Source of the DNA: Akkermansiaceae bacterium
GTDB lineage: Bacteria > Verrucomicrobiota > Verrucomicrobiia > Verrucomicrobiales > Akkermansiaceae
Direction of reading: 5' to 3'
Assembly (NCBI GenBank): GCA_023301765.1
Contig: JALZUC010000016.1
Location: 1 to 51,339 of the forward strand
DNA length: 51,339 bases
Position numbers and translations under genes: made by a program. Each line of letters starts with the position of its first letter. The first letter of the stretch is position 1. The notes under the pieces are model-generated. The model was not told the origin of the DNA, did not search any database, and was given only the letters and a program-made list of their open reading frames with translations. Below, in pieces: positions 1 through 8,526 of this stretch.

Positions 1-443
1 GTATTTCTTAATATTGGAGGTTCTATACATTCCATACATTGTGCGGATTGCACCAGGATGGTGCAGCATAGCATAAATGTATAAAGGATCTGTGGCATTA
101 AAGGGCAGATTATTATCTTAGTCTTTGCGCGCAAGTTTATTTTAAGTGCTGTAGATTGCTCACAGATTGTCTGTCCTTAATCCACACTTCTTTATTCATT
201 ATGTATGTAATGAGATGAGTATTAAGAGGTAGAGTCGAATAGTCTTGTGTTATGACTGTTGCGCATAGAGTGACAGTCCTTCCTTGAAGAGGAAAAGATT
301 GACGTTTTCATGGCGCTTTATTTTTTACATTTATCATGCGCCCAGCTTGTTTACTCTCTCCGCTCCATAAGACTGAAAATGCCCTCTATCACTGTATTGT
401 TAGAGTGGTGGGTCTATAATTTGTGATGGTGTCAGGGTGTTTA
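1..443. other. intergenic region without a recognised gene
   Basis: No reading frame here has a recognisable product, and it does not fold as a tRNA by eye. Visible elements are a short hairpin at 49-65 (TGCACC, 5-base loop, GGTGCA) and a perfect TATAAT at 415-420 with no convincing -35 box, which would fire antisense into the downstream permease gene. The region probably holds the 3' flank of the permease gene and regulatory DNA of something left of the window. Confidence 0.5.
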
Positions 444-1316
444 TTAAGGACGCTGAGGTTTTATTCTTAGGCTAATTATGTAGATTATTATAGCTATCCA
501 AATCACAGCAAAGGATAAGATTCTGAGATCAGGCATAGGCTCATGATACATTAACCAGCCGATGAGTAACTGCCCTGTGGGTCCAATAAATTGAAGAATG
601 CCCAGTAGTGAGAGGCTGATAGATCTGGCACCACGGGCAAAGCATAAGAGTGGGGCTGATGTGGCGACCCCAGTGGCGATAAGTAGGAGTGAAACCGTAG
701 AGTCATCCCCAAATGCTCCGTGGTTTTGGTGTGTCATGCAGAGGTATGTAATGCTGAGTGGTAGCATGATAGCCGTTTCTAGTGTAAGCCCATCGAACGA
801 GCCTAGAGGGGAGGTCTTTCTGATCATTCCATAGCCTGCAAAGGTGATGGCGAGGCCAATGGCTGTCCACGGCACTCCTTGCACTGCAGGGAATTGTAGG
901 GCGACTCCGGCGGCGGCTATAATAATGGCTACCAGCTGCATACGGGTATGTTTTTCTCCCATAAATAAGCTGCCTAAGATGATGTAGAGAAATGGATTAA
1001 TGTAGTAGCCTAAGGCTCCTTCTAGGATGCGGTCATTAAGGGTAGCCCATACGTAGAGTAGCCAGTTAGCAGAGAGGCATAGTGCTGCTGCTAGGTGAAT
1101 GAGGATGATGCTGGGGGAGCGTAGAGCTGTGATTAGCCCTTTTAGTTTGCCTCTGGCACTAAGGATGATAATTAGGATGAGTAGTGTCCAGATTACCCGA
1201 TGAGCTGTGGTTTGCTGTACTGGCACCTCTGCAAGGCTCTTCCAGAAAATAGGTAGAATAGACCAGAGTAGAAATGCACTTGTAGCTGCTAGAGTTCCTT
1301 TGGTGGATTCTTGCAC
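444..1316 (-). CDS. rarD: RarD-type EamA/DMT-family permease
   Basis: A 290-residue integral inner-membrane protein of the drug/metabolite transporter superfamily, RarD branch. The N-terminus (KGTLAATSAFLLWSILPIFW) and the following HRVIW segment are typical of RarD, and the length fits the family. Roughly ten hydrophobic segments span the protein, as expected for two five-helix EamA repeats. The substrate is unknown; the name comes from a chloramphenicol-sensitivity phenotype, and no sequence feature shows what is moved. It lies alone, 75 bases downstream of the phosphatase gene on the same strand, so it could be co-transcribed with it. Family assignment is firm, function is not. Confidence 0.85.
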   Translation of the reverse strand: MQESTKGTLAATSAFLLWSILPIFWKSLAEVPVQQTTAHRVIWTLLILIIILSARGKLKGLITALRSPSIILIHLAAALCLSANWLLYVWATLNDRILEGALGYYINPFLYIILGSLFMGEKHTRMQLVAIIIAAAGVALQFPAVQGVPWTAIGLAITFAGYGMIRKTSPLGSFDGLTLETAIMLPLSITYLCMTHQNHGAFGDDSTVSLLLIATGVATSAPLLCFARGARSISLSLLGILQFIGPTGQLLIGWLMYHEPMPDLRILSFAVIWIAIIIYIISLRIKPQRP

Positions 1317-1391
1317 GGCTACATCATTGTGTAATTAAGGGCTTATTCAAGGTTACAGTTGAGACTTTATATGAAACCTGGTGCATACCGC

Positions 1392-2819
1392 TTATTTAAG
1401 ATTATCAGTGCTGTAATTCTGTGTGTTTTTGAAGGTTCGCTCCTCTGTGTCTGGTATCATTTGACGGATTGTTTTAATACCGGTCTGGAAGTTCTTTTTG
1501 ATCACAGCGGAATCGTAGAGCTTTCCTGTGGTGGTATAGGCTTTGTAGATCATTTTATCGCCATCGATTTCGATAACTTGGAAGAACTGGGTATTTGCAC
1601 CTACTCTGATTGGTTTAAACCCTTCTGATTTGTATTTTTCTATGTGCTGGGGTTCTGGGCGCCCTTGTTTAGGACCGCTGACTGATACTACGTAGAGGGT
1701 TTGTAATTGATTATTTTCTTTATCTGGAGCCGAACGCATAGGTACTTGGCCGCGGAGGTAGGCGTGGTCATGGCCTTGGAAGACACAGTCGACTTTGTAT
1801 TTAGTGATGAGCTCTTGCCATTCTTTACGTGTAGTCTGCGGTAGGGTATATTTCCCTCTAAAGCGAGGGCTGTAAATAGGGTAGTGGAAGGTGAGAAAAC
1901 GCCAATTAAAACCGGGTTTCTTTAGCTGCTGCTCCATGTATTTTGTCTGTTCCTTTGTGTTTTTCATGGAGTTTAGGACAATGATTTGTACGTCCTGATA
2001 TTCTACTGTATAGACTGTTTCATGGAGATCTTCAGAGAGCCCTTCTGAAATAGGGAGTGTAAACTGTGGCTGCCAGAGCATCGACATCTTACGTTGGCTT
2101 TCCTTAGCGCTGCCACCGCTAATATATTCGTGATTACCGACGACGGGGATACCTGTCCACTGGGAATGGAGATAGCTACCTGCTTTAAACCAGCCAGCCC
2201 ACTCAGTATCAGAATTTGCTTTGTTGATGAGATCTCCTGCATGTAGAGCAAAGGAGGCTTGTGGGGCTGTCTGGTGAGCCATACGAATCACGCGAGACCA
2301 ACGGCTATGGACATCATTTTGGGCATCACCAAAGTAGATAAAGCTGAATGGCTTTGCTGTCTGAGCAGCAGTTTTAAATTGGATCCATTCTGACCAGCGT
2401 TGCTTACCATCACCTACTCTGTAGGCGTAGAGTGTATCTGGTTTAAGATTGGTCATAATAGTAGAGTGATAGTGCACTTTACTTTTATTGGATCCTTTTG
2501 TTTTACCTAGATCGACTACTTCAGTGGAGGCTGGAATACGCTTGGCGAAACGGTCAAAACCGGGTTCTGCCAATGCTGGTGCAATTTCTAAAAACGCTTT
2601 GTGTATCTGTGTATCTGTGCGCCAGGTAACGGCGCGGCGAGTAGCTGCATCTCCATGGAAGGTGAGAAAAATGCGGTCTGGGTCAGGGCTAGCTATTTCC
2701 CAGTGGCGAAAGTCATGATGGTGTTCATGCTGCTGGTCTTTAGAGGGGTTTGCAAAAGTGCTGGAGCTGCAAGCGATGAGTAAGGATGGTAATATGAAAA
2801 ATTGAGTTAATGGGGTCAT
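1392..2819 (-). CDS. purple-acid-phosphatase-like metallophosphoesterase lipoprotein
   Basis: A 475-residue exported phosphoesterase. The N-terminus is a signal peptide ending in a lipobox (LLIAC, Cys17), so the mature protein is probably a lipoprotein. Residues about 45-150 form the fibronectin-like N-terminal domain of purple acid phosphatases (YAYRVGDG near 131). The metal-binding motifs follow in order: GDAQ (D165), GD (195-196), GNHE (228-231), FHYPIYS and GHDHAY. This is the dinuclear-metal calcineurin-like set. The GDAQ motif has Q where many family members have other residues, but the metal-ligand Asp is present. Expected role: release of phosphate from organic esters in the periplasm or at the cell surface; the substrate cannot be read from sequence. 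Confidence 0.85.
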   Translation of the reverse strand: MTPLTQFFILPSLLIACSSSTFANPSKDQQHEHHHDFRHWEIASPDPDRIFLTFHGDAATRRAVTWRTDTQIHKAFLEIAPALAEPGFDRFAKRIPASTEVVDLGKTKGSNKSKVHYHSTIMTNLKPDTLYAYRVGDGKQRWSEWIQFKTAAQTAKPFSFIYFGDAQNDVHSRWSRVIRMAHQTAPQASFALHAGDLINKANSDTEWAGWFKAGSYLHSQWTGIPVVGNHEYISGGSAKESQRKMSMLWQPQFTLPISEGLSEDLHETVYTVEYQDVQIIVLNSMKNTKEQTKYMEQQLKKPGFNWRFLTFHYPIYSPRFRGKYTLPQTTRKEWQELITKYKVDCVFQGHDHAYLRGQVPMRSAPDKENNQLQTLYVVSVSGPKQGRPEPQHIEKYKSEGFKPIRVGANTQFFQVIEIDGDKMIYKAYTTTGKLYDSAVIKKNFQTGIKTIRQMIPDTEERTFKNTQNYSTDNLK

Positions 2820-2905
2820 GATTTTTTAATAGAAAATCTGTTTGGCTAAAAACCAAATTTATTACTTTTTAAGTTAGTAGTGTGGTGGGGCACTAGTAGG
2901 TTAGA

Positions 2906-3700
2906 TCAGCTGTCGCTAGCCCACTTTTCTCCTTCATTGGCTTCGCCTAGGAGGAATTGAGTGAGTATAGGGTCGTTACTGGCTTTCATGGCTGCGGGTG
3001 TTCCTGTCCAGTAGACGAGGCCTTCTTTCATAAATACTATTCTGTCTGCGATGCGGAATACACTGCGCAGCTCGTGTGTGATGACGATATTGGTGATGCC
3101 GTGATCGTTTTGGAGGCATTTGATGAGTCTGTCTATCGAGTCAGCTGTAATGGGGTCTAGCCCTGCGTGCGGCTCATCATAGCAGACGCATGCGGGCTGA
3201 TCGACTATGGCTCTGGCGAGTGCTACACGTTTTCTCATACCCCCGGAGAGGTCTGAGGGCATGGTGTCTTGCTGTCCAGCGAGGCGGACGATTTCTAGAA
3301 CTTTCGCGACACGGCTATCGATTTCTTCAAGGTCTTTGATACCGTTCTCTAATAGTGGAAAGGCGATGTTCTGAGCTACGGTCATGGAGTCGAAGAGGGC
3401 TCCGTTTTGAAACATGATACCGAGTTTTTTACGGATGGGGCCTAGCTCGCGCTCGCGCATGTTAGAGATGTCTATACCGTCTATTTTTACGGAGCCTTCA
3501 TCTGGCTGCATGAGGCCGAGCATGTGTTTTACCATGACACTTTTACCTCCACCAGAGGTGCCGAGCATACAGAGTGTCTCAGCTCTATGGATGTCTAGGT
3601 CTGCGCCGCGTAGGACGTGCTTTTCACCGAAGTAGCGGTGTAGTCCACGCACTTCTATGAGTGGTGTGTCAGGGGATGGTCGGGTGTCGGTATCAGGCAC
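2906..3700 (-). CDS. mlaF: MlaF-type ABC transporter ATP-binding protein
   Basis: A 264-residue ABC ATPase of the Mla/Ttg2/Mce group, which powers phospholipid transport between the membranes of Gram-negative bacteria. Walker A is GTSGGGKS (K53), followed by the Q-loop (IMFQNGALFDSMTV), the signature LSGGMRKRVALARA (151 onward) and the Walker B/D-loop DEPHAGLDP. The Phe-Gln-Asn-Gly-Ala-Leu-Phe-Asp stretch and DEP-AGLDP are typical of MlaF; His178 replaces the usual Thr of DEPTAGLD. No permease (mlaE) or MCE protein (mlaD) lies beside it, so its partners must be elsewhere. It ends with hydrophilic residues. Function is inferred from the subfamily. Confidence 0.8.
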   Translation of the reverse strand: MPDTDTRPSPDTPLIEVRGLHRYFGEKHVLRGADLDIHRAETLCMLGTSGGGKSVMVKHMLGLMQPDEGSVKIDGIDISNMRERELGPIRKKLGIMFQNGALFDSMTVAQNIAFPLLENGIKDLEEIDSRVAKVLEIVRLAGQQDTMPSDLSGGMRKRVALARAIVDQPACVCYDEPHAGLDPITADSIDRLIKCLQNDHGITNIVITHELRSVFRIADRIVFMKEGLVYWTGTPAAMKASNDPILTQFLLGEANEGEKWASDS

Positions 3701-3718
3701 GGGTGTATTGGTAGCATA

Positions 3719-4720
3719 TTAGCTTTGATTACGCAATGCAGCGAATCCGCAGAAGAGTTTAGAGTCTTCTGGTGGGCGTGGTGGCAGAGGGGTGGAGGAG
3801 TTAAGGAAGGTGTGACATATTTTGTGGAAGTCTTGTTCTGTGGTGGTGCGCCTGATGTGGTATTCGAATTCTGGATTGAGCCCTTGTGCGATGTAGACCA
3901 TGTATTTTTTCATCCGGTTTACGTGTTTACGTTCATCGAATGCACCTTGTCCAGAGTGTTGCTGGTGGCTGGCGAGCTCTTGATAGAGATCCATGATGTA
4001 TTCTAGTAGGTCTGAGCGGAGGATGGTTTTTGGTGTGCGCTGTAGGAGGGTGTCACGTAGTTGGCTGAAGAGCCATGGGCTACGGATGGCTCCTCTACCG
4101 ATCATTAGGCCGGCTGCACCTGTTTGATTAAGCAGGCCGGTGCCGGTTTCTATGTCTACGACGTTACCATTGGCGATGACTGGACAGTCCATCTGCTCGA
4201 CGGCGGAGCGGATGCAGTGGGTGTGGATGGGGGTGCGGTAGCGTTCTAGGACGGTTCTGCCATGGATGGTGAGAGCGTCTATTCCGTGGCTTTTAAAAAG
4301 CTTTAGTAGTGCGTTAAATTCTTCATGGCTATGGTAGCCTACGCGAGTTTTGACGGTGAATTTACCTGGGATGGCATCACGTAGTGCACCTAGAATGCTG
4401 TTGAGGTGGTCTGTTTTTCTGAGTAGTCCTCCGCCGGCATCTTTTCGGCAGACGACGGGGGCTGGGCAGCCGAGGTTGATATCTACACCGGCAATAGGGT
4501 AGTTGAGGAGGTCTTTAGCGCAGCGAACGAGGGATGGGATGTCTTGCCCTATCATTTGGGCGTAGATGGGTCTACCTGTGTTACTGTCTGTGATGCTGCG
4601 GAGGATATGCTTTTCTAGCTGGTAGGCTGAGTGTACGCGGAAGTACTCGGTGACATAGATATCCGGGCCACCGTAGCGCTGCATGACACGCATGAACGGT
4701 AGGTCCGTAATGTCCTGCAT
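3719..4720 (-). CDS. tRNA-dihydrouridine synthase (Dus family)
   Basis: An FMN-dependent TIM-barrel enzyme that reduces uridine to dihydrouridine in tRNA, 333 residues from the first ATG. Conserved motifs: MQDITDLPF at the N-terminus, NLGCPAPVV with the catalytic Cys85, KDAGGGLL, VKTRVGYH, LTIHGRT, VIANGNV and IGRGAIRSPWLF. The start is odd. The reading frame stays open upstream of this ATG for another 25 codons, and the codons just before it read Leu-Ala-Leu-Ala-Pro, which is exactly the first beta strand of the family (LAPM-G-TD). No ATG, GTG or TTG lies in that extension. Either the strand is dropped or a rare start such as ATT is used. The gene begins about 50 bases after the methyltransferase stop and is probably co-transcribed with it. 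Confidence 0.88.
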   Translation of the reverse strand: MQDITDLPFMRVMQRYGGPDIYVTEYFRVHSAYQLEKHILRSITDSNTGRPIYAQMIGQDIPSLVRCAKDLLNYPIAGVDINLGCPAPVVCRKDAGGGLLRKTDHLNSILGALRDAIPGKFTVKTRVGYHSHEEFNALLKLFKSHGIDALTIHGRTVLERYRTPIHTHCIRSAVEQMDCPVIANGNVVDIETGTGLLNQTGAAGLMIGRGAIRSPWLFSQLRDTLLQRTPKTILRSDLLEYIMDLYQELASHQQHSGQGAFDERKHVNRMKKYMVYIAQGLNPEFEYHIRRTTTEQDFHKICHTFLNSSTPLPPRPPEDSKLFCGFAALRNQS

Positions 4721-4769
4721 GGGTGCGAGGGCAAGCGTTGGGGGAATGGATGTGGTTGTAGTGATGGGT

Positions 4770-5609
4770 TTAGGGGCGTTGGTCTTGTGCTTCCTCTGCG
4801 GCTAGTCTTTCACGTGTAATGGATAAGTAGTCTGCGTCTATATCGAAGCCGGTGTATGATGAAATACCCATGCGTAGTGCGGCTACTGCTGAGGTGCCTA
4901 TGCCATTAAAGGGGTCTAGAAGGTGGATTTCTCTATTTTGACCGTGGATGCGGATACATTGCTCCGTTAGTCCTATGGGGAAGGTGGCTGGGTGTGGCCT
5001 GTCTTTAGCACGGCTCTTGATGGTGTCATAGGGGATGAACCAGGTATTTCCTCGGCAGCGTTTGTCTGCACCTTCTGTGTGACCCCAGCGTGTGATGTTT
5101 GATTTATGTACGTAGGGGACGCCCGCTCCTTTTCTGTCTAGTTGGACGTTACCCGTTTTGGTAAGATGAAAGATGTATTCGTGACAGTCGTTAACATAGC
5201 GCTGGCTGTTGATAGGTTTAAAGTGTCCGACACTGGTGGTTTCTCCAGTGCGGTTTTTCACGGAGATAGACTTGATCCAGTGAAAGGTGTTTTGGAGAGT
5301 AAAGAGCGGAGTGTCTTTATCTTCTGTGAGCGCAAGTAGTAGCTGGTGTGGGAGTAGTGGATTACTGGGTGCAGCACCTACGTTTAGAAAAAAGGAGGCG
5401 TCGTTAGACATTACACGTTTTACTTCTAGTGCCCATTCCAAGCACCAGCTGATGAATGCGGAGCGTTCGTGGGTGTCTTGATAGGTGTTGTAATCAATCC
5501 CTAGATTATAGGGTGGTGAGGTAACTATTAGATCAGTTTGTCCGGAGGGCATTTTTTTCATTCCCTCAATGCAGCAGCTGTGGGTGAGGGTGATGTTGGT
5601 GGTGGACAT
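4770..5609 (-). CDS. orphan beta-class DNA methyltransferase (N6-adenine or N4-cytosine)
   Basis: A 279-residue site-specific DNA-amino methyltransferase. Motif IV (TSPPYN, residues 30-35) comes first and motif I (DPFNGIGTSAVAALRMG) is near the C-terminus, which is the beta-class order. FDID after motif I is the usual acidic loop binding the S-adenosylmethionine ribose. Motif I has DPFNGIGT in place of the common DPFAGSGT. No restriction endonuclease or specificity gene is nearby, so this looks like a solitary methyltransferase with a possible regulatory or housekeeping role. The recognition sequence cannot be predicted from what is visible. It is first in a minus-strand unit with the dihydrouridine synthase. 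Confidence 0.87.
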   Translation of the reverse strand: MSTTNITLTHSCCIEGMKKMPSGQTDLIVTSPPYNLGIDYNTYQDTHERSAFISWCLEWALEVKRVMSNDASFFLNVGAAPSNPLLPHQLLLALTEDKDTPLFTLQNTFHWIKSISVKNRTGETTSVGHFKPINSQRYVNDCHEYIFHLTKTGNVQLDRKGAGVPYVHKSNITRWGHTEGADKRCRGNTWFIPYDTIKSRAKDRPHPATFPIGLTEQCIRIHGQNREIHLLDPFNGIGTSAVAALRMGISSYTGFDIDADYLSITRERLAAEEAQDQRP

Positions 5610-5850
5610 GGTTTAGGTTGTGCATAATGAGTTAGCGAAGTGAAGCGTGGAATTAATGGGCGGGGGCATTTAATCTTGACCTGCGGTGTCGGTATTGTTC
5701 ACGGTGGAGGTTAGTAGCTGCGCGGGAAGAAACATGAATTGCTGCACGGCGTCTTTATGGTGAACAAGGATTTGAGGATATGCTTGCAGATATCATTGAT
5801 TTTACGATAAATGGCTTAGGTGCAAAAATTTTAATAAGAGTTTACTTAAT
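5610..5850. other. divergent intergenic region upstream of the methyltransferase gene and tsaE
   Basis: The 241 bases between two divergent genes must hold both promoters, but I could not pick a convincing -35/-10 pair on either strand. A 25-codon open frame (5780-5857) overlaps the tsaE start. It has an AAGGA-like stretch before its ATG and could be a leader peptide, but nothing beyond that supports it. Confidence 0.35.
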
Positions 5851-6297
5851 GTGTTAGAGAATGAGTGGCAAGAGAGGGTGGATAGCCCCGAGGCGATGAT
5901 TGAGCTAGGTAGGTCCTTTGCTGATAAGTTGGTGGCTGGGGATGTGCTGGCACTTTGTGGAGGCTTAGGAGCGGGGAAGACTCATTTCACTAAGGGGCTT
6001 GCGGTAGGGTTGGGCTGTGAAGCAAGGGTGACGAGCCCTACCTTCTCATTAGCACATGAGTATAGCGGCGGACGTTTACCACTTTTTCATTTTGATTTTT
6101 ACCGTATGGATGATGCGGAAGAGGTTGTGAGTATTGGTTGGGACGAGTATCTTGATGAGGCTGGTGTAATGGTGGTCGAGTGGCCTAACAAATTCCCAGA
6201 TTTACTGCCAGCGGGTGCTATTTGGTTAGATTTTGAGGTGTTAAGTAGTGGGGATTCTGAAAATGGGCTACGTATAGTGCGCCAGCGTGGGGTATGA
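5851..6297 (+). CDS. tsaE: TsaE, tRNA threonylcarbamoyladenosine biosynthesis ATPase
   Basis: A 148-residue ATPase that works with TsaB, TsaC/C2 and TsaD to make the t6A base at position 37 of ANN-decoding tRNAs. The P-loop is GGLGAGKTHFTKG (K43), followed by SPTFSLAHEY, FHFDFYRM and VVEWPNKFPDLLP, all characteristic of the family. The start used is GTG at 5851, which gives the normal family length; an out-of-frame ATG lies 10 bases further. Its tRNA-modification theme is shared with truA, 88 bases downstream on the same strand. No other tsa gene is in the window. Confidence 0.9.
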   Translation: MLENEWQERVDSPEAMIELGRSFADKLVAGDVLALCGGLGAGKTHFTKGLAVGLGCEARVTSPTFSLAHEYSGGRLPLFHFDFYRMDDAEEVVSIGWDEYLDEAGVMVVEWPNKFPDLLPAGAIWLDFEVLSSGDSENGLRIVRQRGV

Positions 6298-6384
6298 GTA
6301 GATGTTTATATTTCACTTGTGAGGTGTAGCTGGGAGGCTGAATTTCATGATATGCGTGCAATTTTTGCTTAACTGGCCTATCAG

Positions 6385-7149
6385 GTGGCTGTGCGATTAA
6401 AATTAACTATTGCTTATGACGGTAGGCCATATGAGGGCTGGGCTACTCAGCCTAGTGGGAATACTGTGCAGGATTTTTTACAAAAGGCTCTCACTGAGGT
6501 GGCTAAGCAGGAGATCCGTATTCAGGGGTCTGGTAGAACTGATACTGGAGTGCATGCGCTTGGGCAGATTGCGCATTTTGATGCGCCGGATGGCTTGAGT
6601 ATGAATCCTTATAATTGGGTGCCTGCGCTAAATACTAAGCTGCCGGCTACTATTCGTGTGCTGGACTGTGAGCAGGTGGCTGAGGACTTTCATGCACGTT
6701 TTTCAGCTACGGCTAAGACTTATACTTATGATCTTTGTTTAGCACCTGTGCTGCCACCGTTAAAGGCAGGTCTAGCATGGCATCTGCCGCGTCAGTTAGA
6801 TCCCGCTACACTGGAGCAGGCTCTGGGCGTGCTGAAGGGGGAGCATTGTTTCCGTGGGTTTGCTGCAAGGCGTGGTAACGAAACAGGGGAAACGAGCTAT
6901 CGGCGTGTGATCAGCCGCTGTGATCTGGAGGCGACTACGGATGGGTATAGACTTATTTATACGGGGGATGGGTTTCTATATAAAATGGTGCGCCTGCTAA
7001 CGGGCTCTGCTGTGTATGCTGCGCAGGGGCGGTTACGTCTGGATGATTTGGAGGGGCTGTTAGATCAGCCTGCTGAGTTGCCCAATGGTAGAGCTCCATA
7101 TTGTGCTCCATCAGGTGGGCTGGTGTTAGACCAGGTGGTTTATACTTAG
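6385..7149 (+). CDS. truA: TruA, tRNA pseudouridine(38-40) synthase
   Basis: A 254-residue cytoplasmic enzyme that isomerises uridines 38-40 in the anticodon arm of tRNAs. The catalytic motif GSGRTDTGVHA contains the nucleophile Asp53. Other family marks are YDGRPYEGWA near the N-terminus, FHARFSA and FLYKMVRLLTG in the C-terminal half. The start is GTG at 6385; a second GTG two codons later is an equal alternative, and there is no clear Shine-Dalgarno sequence. Transcription probably ends at the hairpin at 7157-7206, shared with the convergent aminotransferase gene. Confidence 0.93.
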   Translation: MAVRLKLTIAYDGRPYEGWATQPSGNTVQDFLQKALTEVAKQEIRIQGSGRTDTGVHALGQIAHFDAPDGLSMNPYNWVPALNTKLPATIRVLDCEQVAEDFHARFSATAKTYTYDLCLAPVLPPLKAGLAWHLPRQLDPATLEQALGVLKGEHCFRGFAARRGNETGETSYRRVISRCDLEATTDGYRLIYTGDGFLYKMVRLLTGSAVYAAQGRLRLDDLEGLLDQPAELPNGRAPYCAPSGGLVLDQVVYT

Positions 7150-7156
7150 TATATAT

Positions 7157-7206
7157 AAAAAACGCGGCATACCTGTGAGGGTATACCGCGGTGTAGTTTT
7201 TTAAAA
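7157..7206. terminator. bidirectional intrinsic terminator between truA and the aminotransferase gene
   Basis: An 11-base stem (7163-7173 with 7180-7190, one imperfect pair) encloses a 6-base loop. On the minus strand the stem is followed at once by six T residues, a strong terminator for the aminotransferase transcript. On the plus strand a run of six T residues starts at 7197 after a short spacer, so it may also stop truA readthrough. Confidence 0.85.
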
Positions 7207-7220
7207 TTGTGATCTTGTGT

Positions 7221-8387
7221 TTAGTGCGCCTTGCAGAATTCTTCGAAACGGCTGAGGCCTTCGTTAAGAACGTCCAGTGTGGTGCAGTAGCTGATACGGA
7301 TGCTGTTATCGTTACCAAAGGCGATACCAGGAACGGCGGCCACGCGGTAGCGGGTGAGAAGTTTGTCACAGAGGTTTACAGATGTAAGGCCGAGGGCTGT
7401 GGTGTCTACTAGGCAGTAGAATGCACCTTGTGGCTCTGTTACTTTAATGTTGGAGATAGCACTGAGTCTGCTGTGAACAAACTGGCGGCGAACATTGTAT
7501 TCTGCATTTAGATCCTTGATGAAGCCTTTGCCGTCCTTAAGTGCGGCTAGTGCTCCGTACTGGGCAAATGTAGTAGCGTTGGATGTGGTGTGTCCTTGTA
7601 TCTTGGACATAGCCTGTGCCAGTGGGAGTGGTGCTGCTGCGTAGCCTACGCGCCAGCCAGTCATGGAGTAAGCTTTGGAGAAGCCGTTGATGGTGATGGT
7701 AAGGTCATAGAGATCTTTGCTGAGGGAGGCGATACTGGTGTGCTTAGTCTCACCGTAGACGAGGTGCTCGTAAATTTCATCAGAGAGAATTATGATGTCT
7801 TCATAGAGAGCTACATCTCCGAGAGCCTTTAGTTCCTCTGCAGAGTAGACCGAGCCGGTTGGGTTACCCGGTGTGTTGAGGATGATCATCTTGGTGAGGC
7901 CGGTCATATTTTCCTCAAATTGCTCGGGAGTGATCTTCCAGTCATTATCTGCGCTGGTTTCTACTAGGACTGGCTCACCTCCTGCGAGGCGGACCATTTC
8001 AGGGTAGCTGACCCAGTATGGGGTGGGGATGATGACTTCATCACCTTCTTCAACGACGGAGAGGATAGCATTAAAGCAGGACTGTTTAGCACCACTGTTT
8101 ACAACGATCTGGCGTGGGTCATACTCAATACCGTTGTCGGTTTTCAGCTTTTCTGCAATGGCTTCACGAAGTTCTGGGATACCGGCAGCTGGTGTGTACT
8201 TAGTCTGACCTCCGTTAAGGGCCTCGATAGCTGCATTTTTGATAAAATCAGGGGTGTCCTGATCTGGTTCACCACCAGCTAGTCCGTAGACTTCTTCACC
8301 ACGGGCTTTTAGTGCCTTGGCTTGATTCGTAACTGAGAGAGTGAGTGAAGGGGCGACCTTATTAACGCGGGATGAGATGGAATCCAT
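7221..8387 (-). CDS. aspC: class I PLP-dependent aminotransferase (aspartate aminotransferase type)
   Basis: A 388-residue fold-type I aminotransferase. Visible motifs: AGGEPDQDTPDFI near residue 37, NSGAKQSCFNAI, TPYWVSYPEM, NTPGNPTGSVYS, SDEIYEHLVYG (the PLP-binding Asp and Tyr), and NGFSKAYSMTGWRVGYAA, whose Lys forms the Schiff base. GNDNSIRISYCT carries the carboxylate-binding Arg. This pattern matches the I-gamma subgroup of bacterial aspartate aminotransferases, some of which also accept prephenate or aromatic substrates, so strict specificity is uncertain. It is a single minus-strand gene ending at a strong terminator. Confidence 0.88.
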   Translation of the reverse strand: MDSISSRVNKVAPSLTLSVTNQAKALKARGEEVYGLAGGEPDQDTPDFIKNAAIEALNGGQTKYTPAAGIPELREAIAEKLKTDNGIEYDPRQIVVNSGAKQSCFNAILSVVEEGDEVIIPTPYWVSYPEMVRLAGGEPVLVETSADNDWKITPEQFEENMTGLTKMIILNTPGNPTGSVYSAEELKALGDVALYEDIIILSDEIYEHLVYGETKHTSIASLSKDLYDLTITINGFSKAYSMTGWRVGYAAAPLPLAQAMSKIQGHTTSNATTFAQYGALAALKDGKGFIKDLNAEYNVRRQFVHSRLSAISNIKVTEPQGAFYCLVDTTALGLTSVNLCDKLLTRYRVAAVPGIAFGNDNSIRISYCTTLDVLNEGLSRFEEFCKAH

Positions 8388-8526
8388 GGAATAAATTGGT
8401 TGGTTGCAAGTGTCCTAAGGCGGGGCACAGGCGATTTCCATGAGCACCCTCCTCAGGAGCGGTAAGAGTGTGTTACTCCATGATTGCGCTGATGCAAGTT
8501 TAATGGGGCGCAGGCGGGGGATTTTA

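Noticed and set aside
415-420. Perfect TATAAT as a promoter
   Set aside because: No -35 box at the right distance, and it would only drive antisense RNA across the permease gene.
5780-5857. A 25-codon frame overlapping the tsaE start as a leader peptide
   Set aside because: Only a weak AAGGA-like site supports it; no attenuator structure follows.
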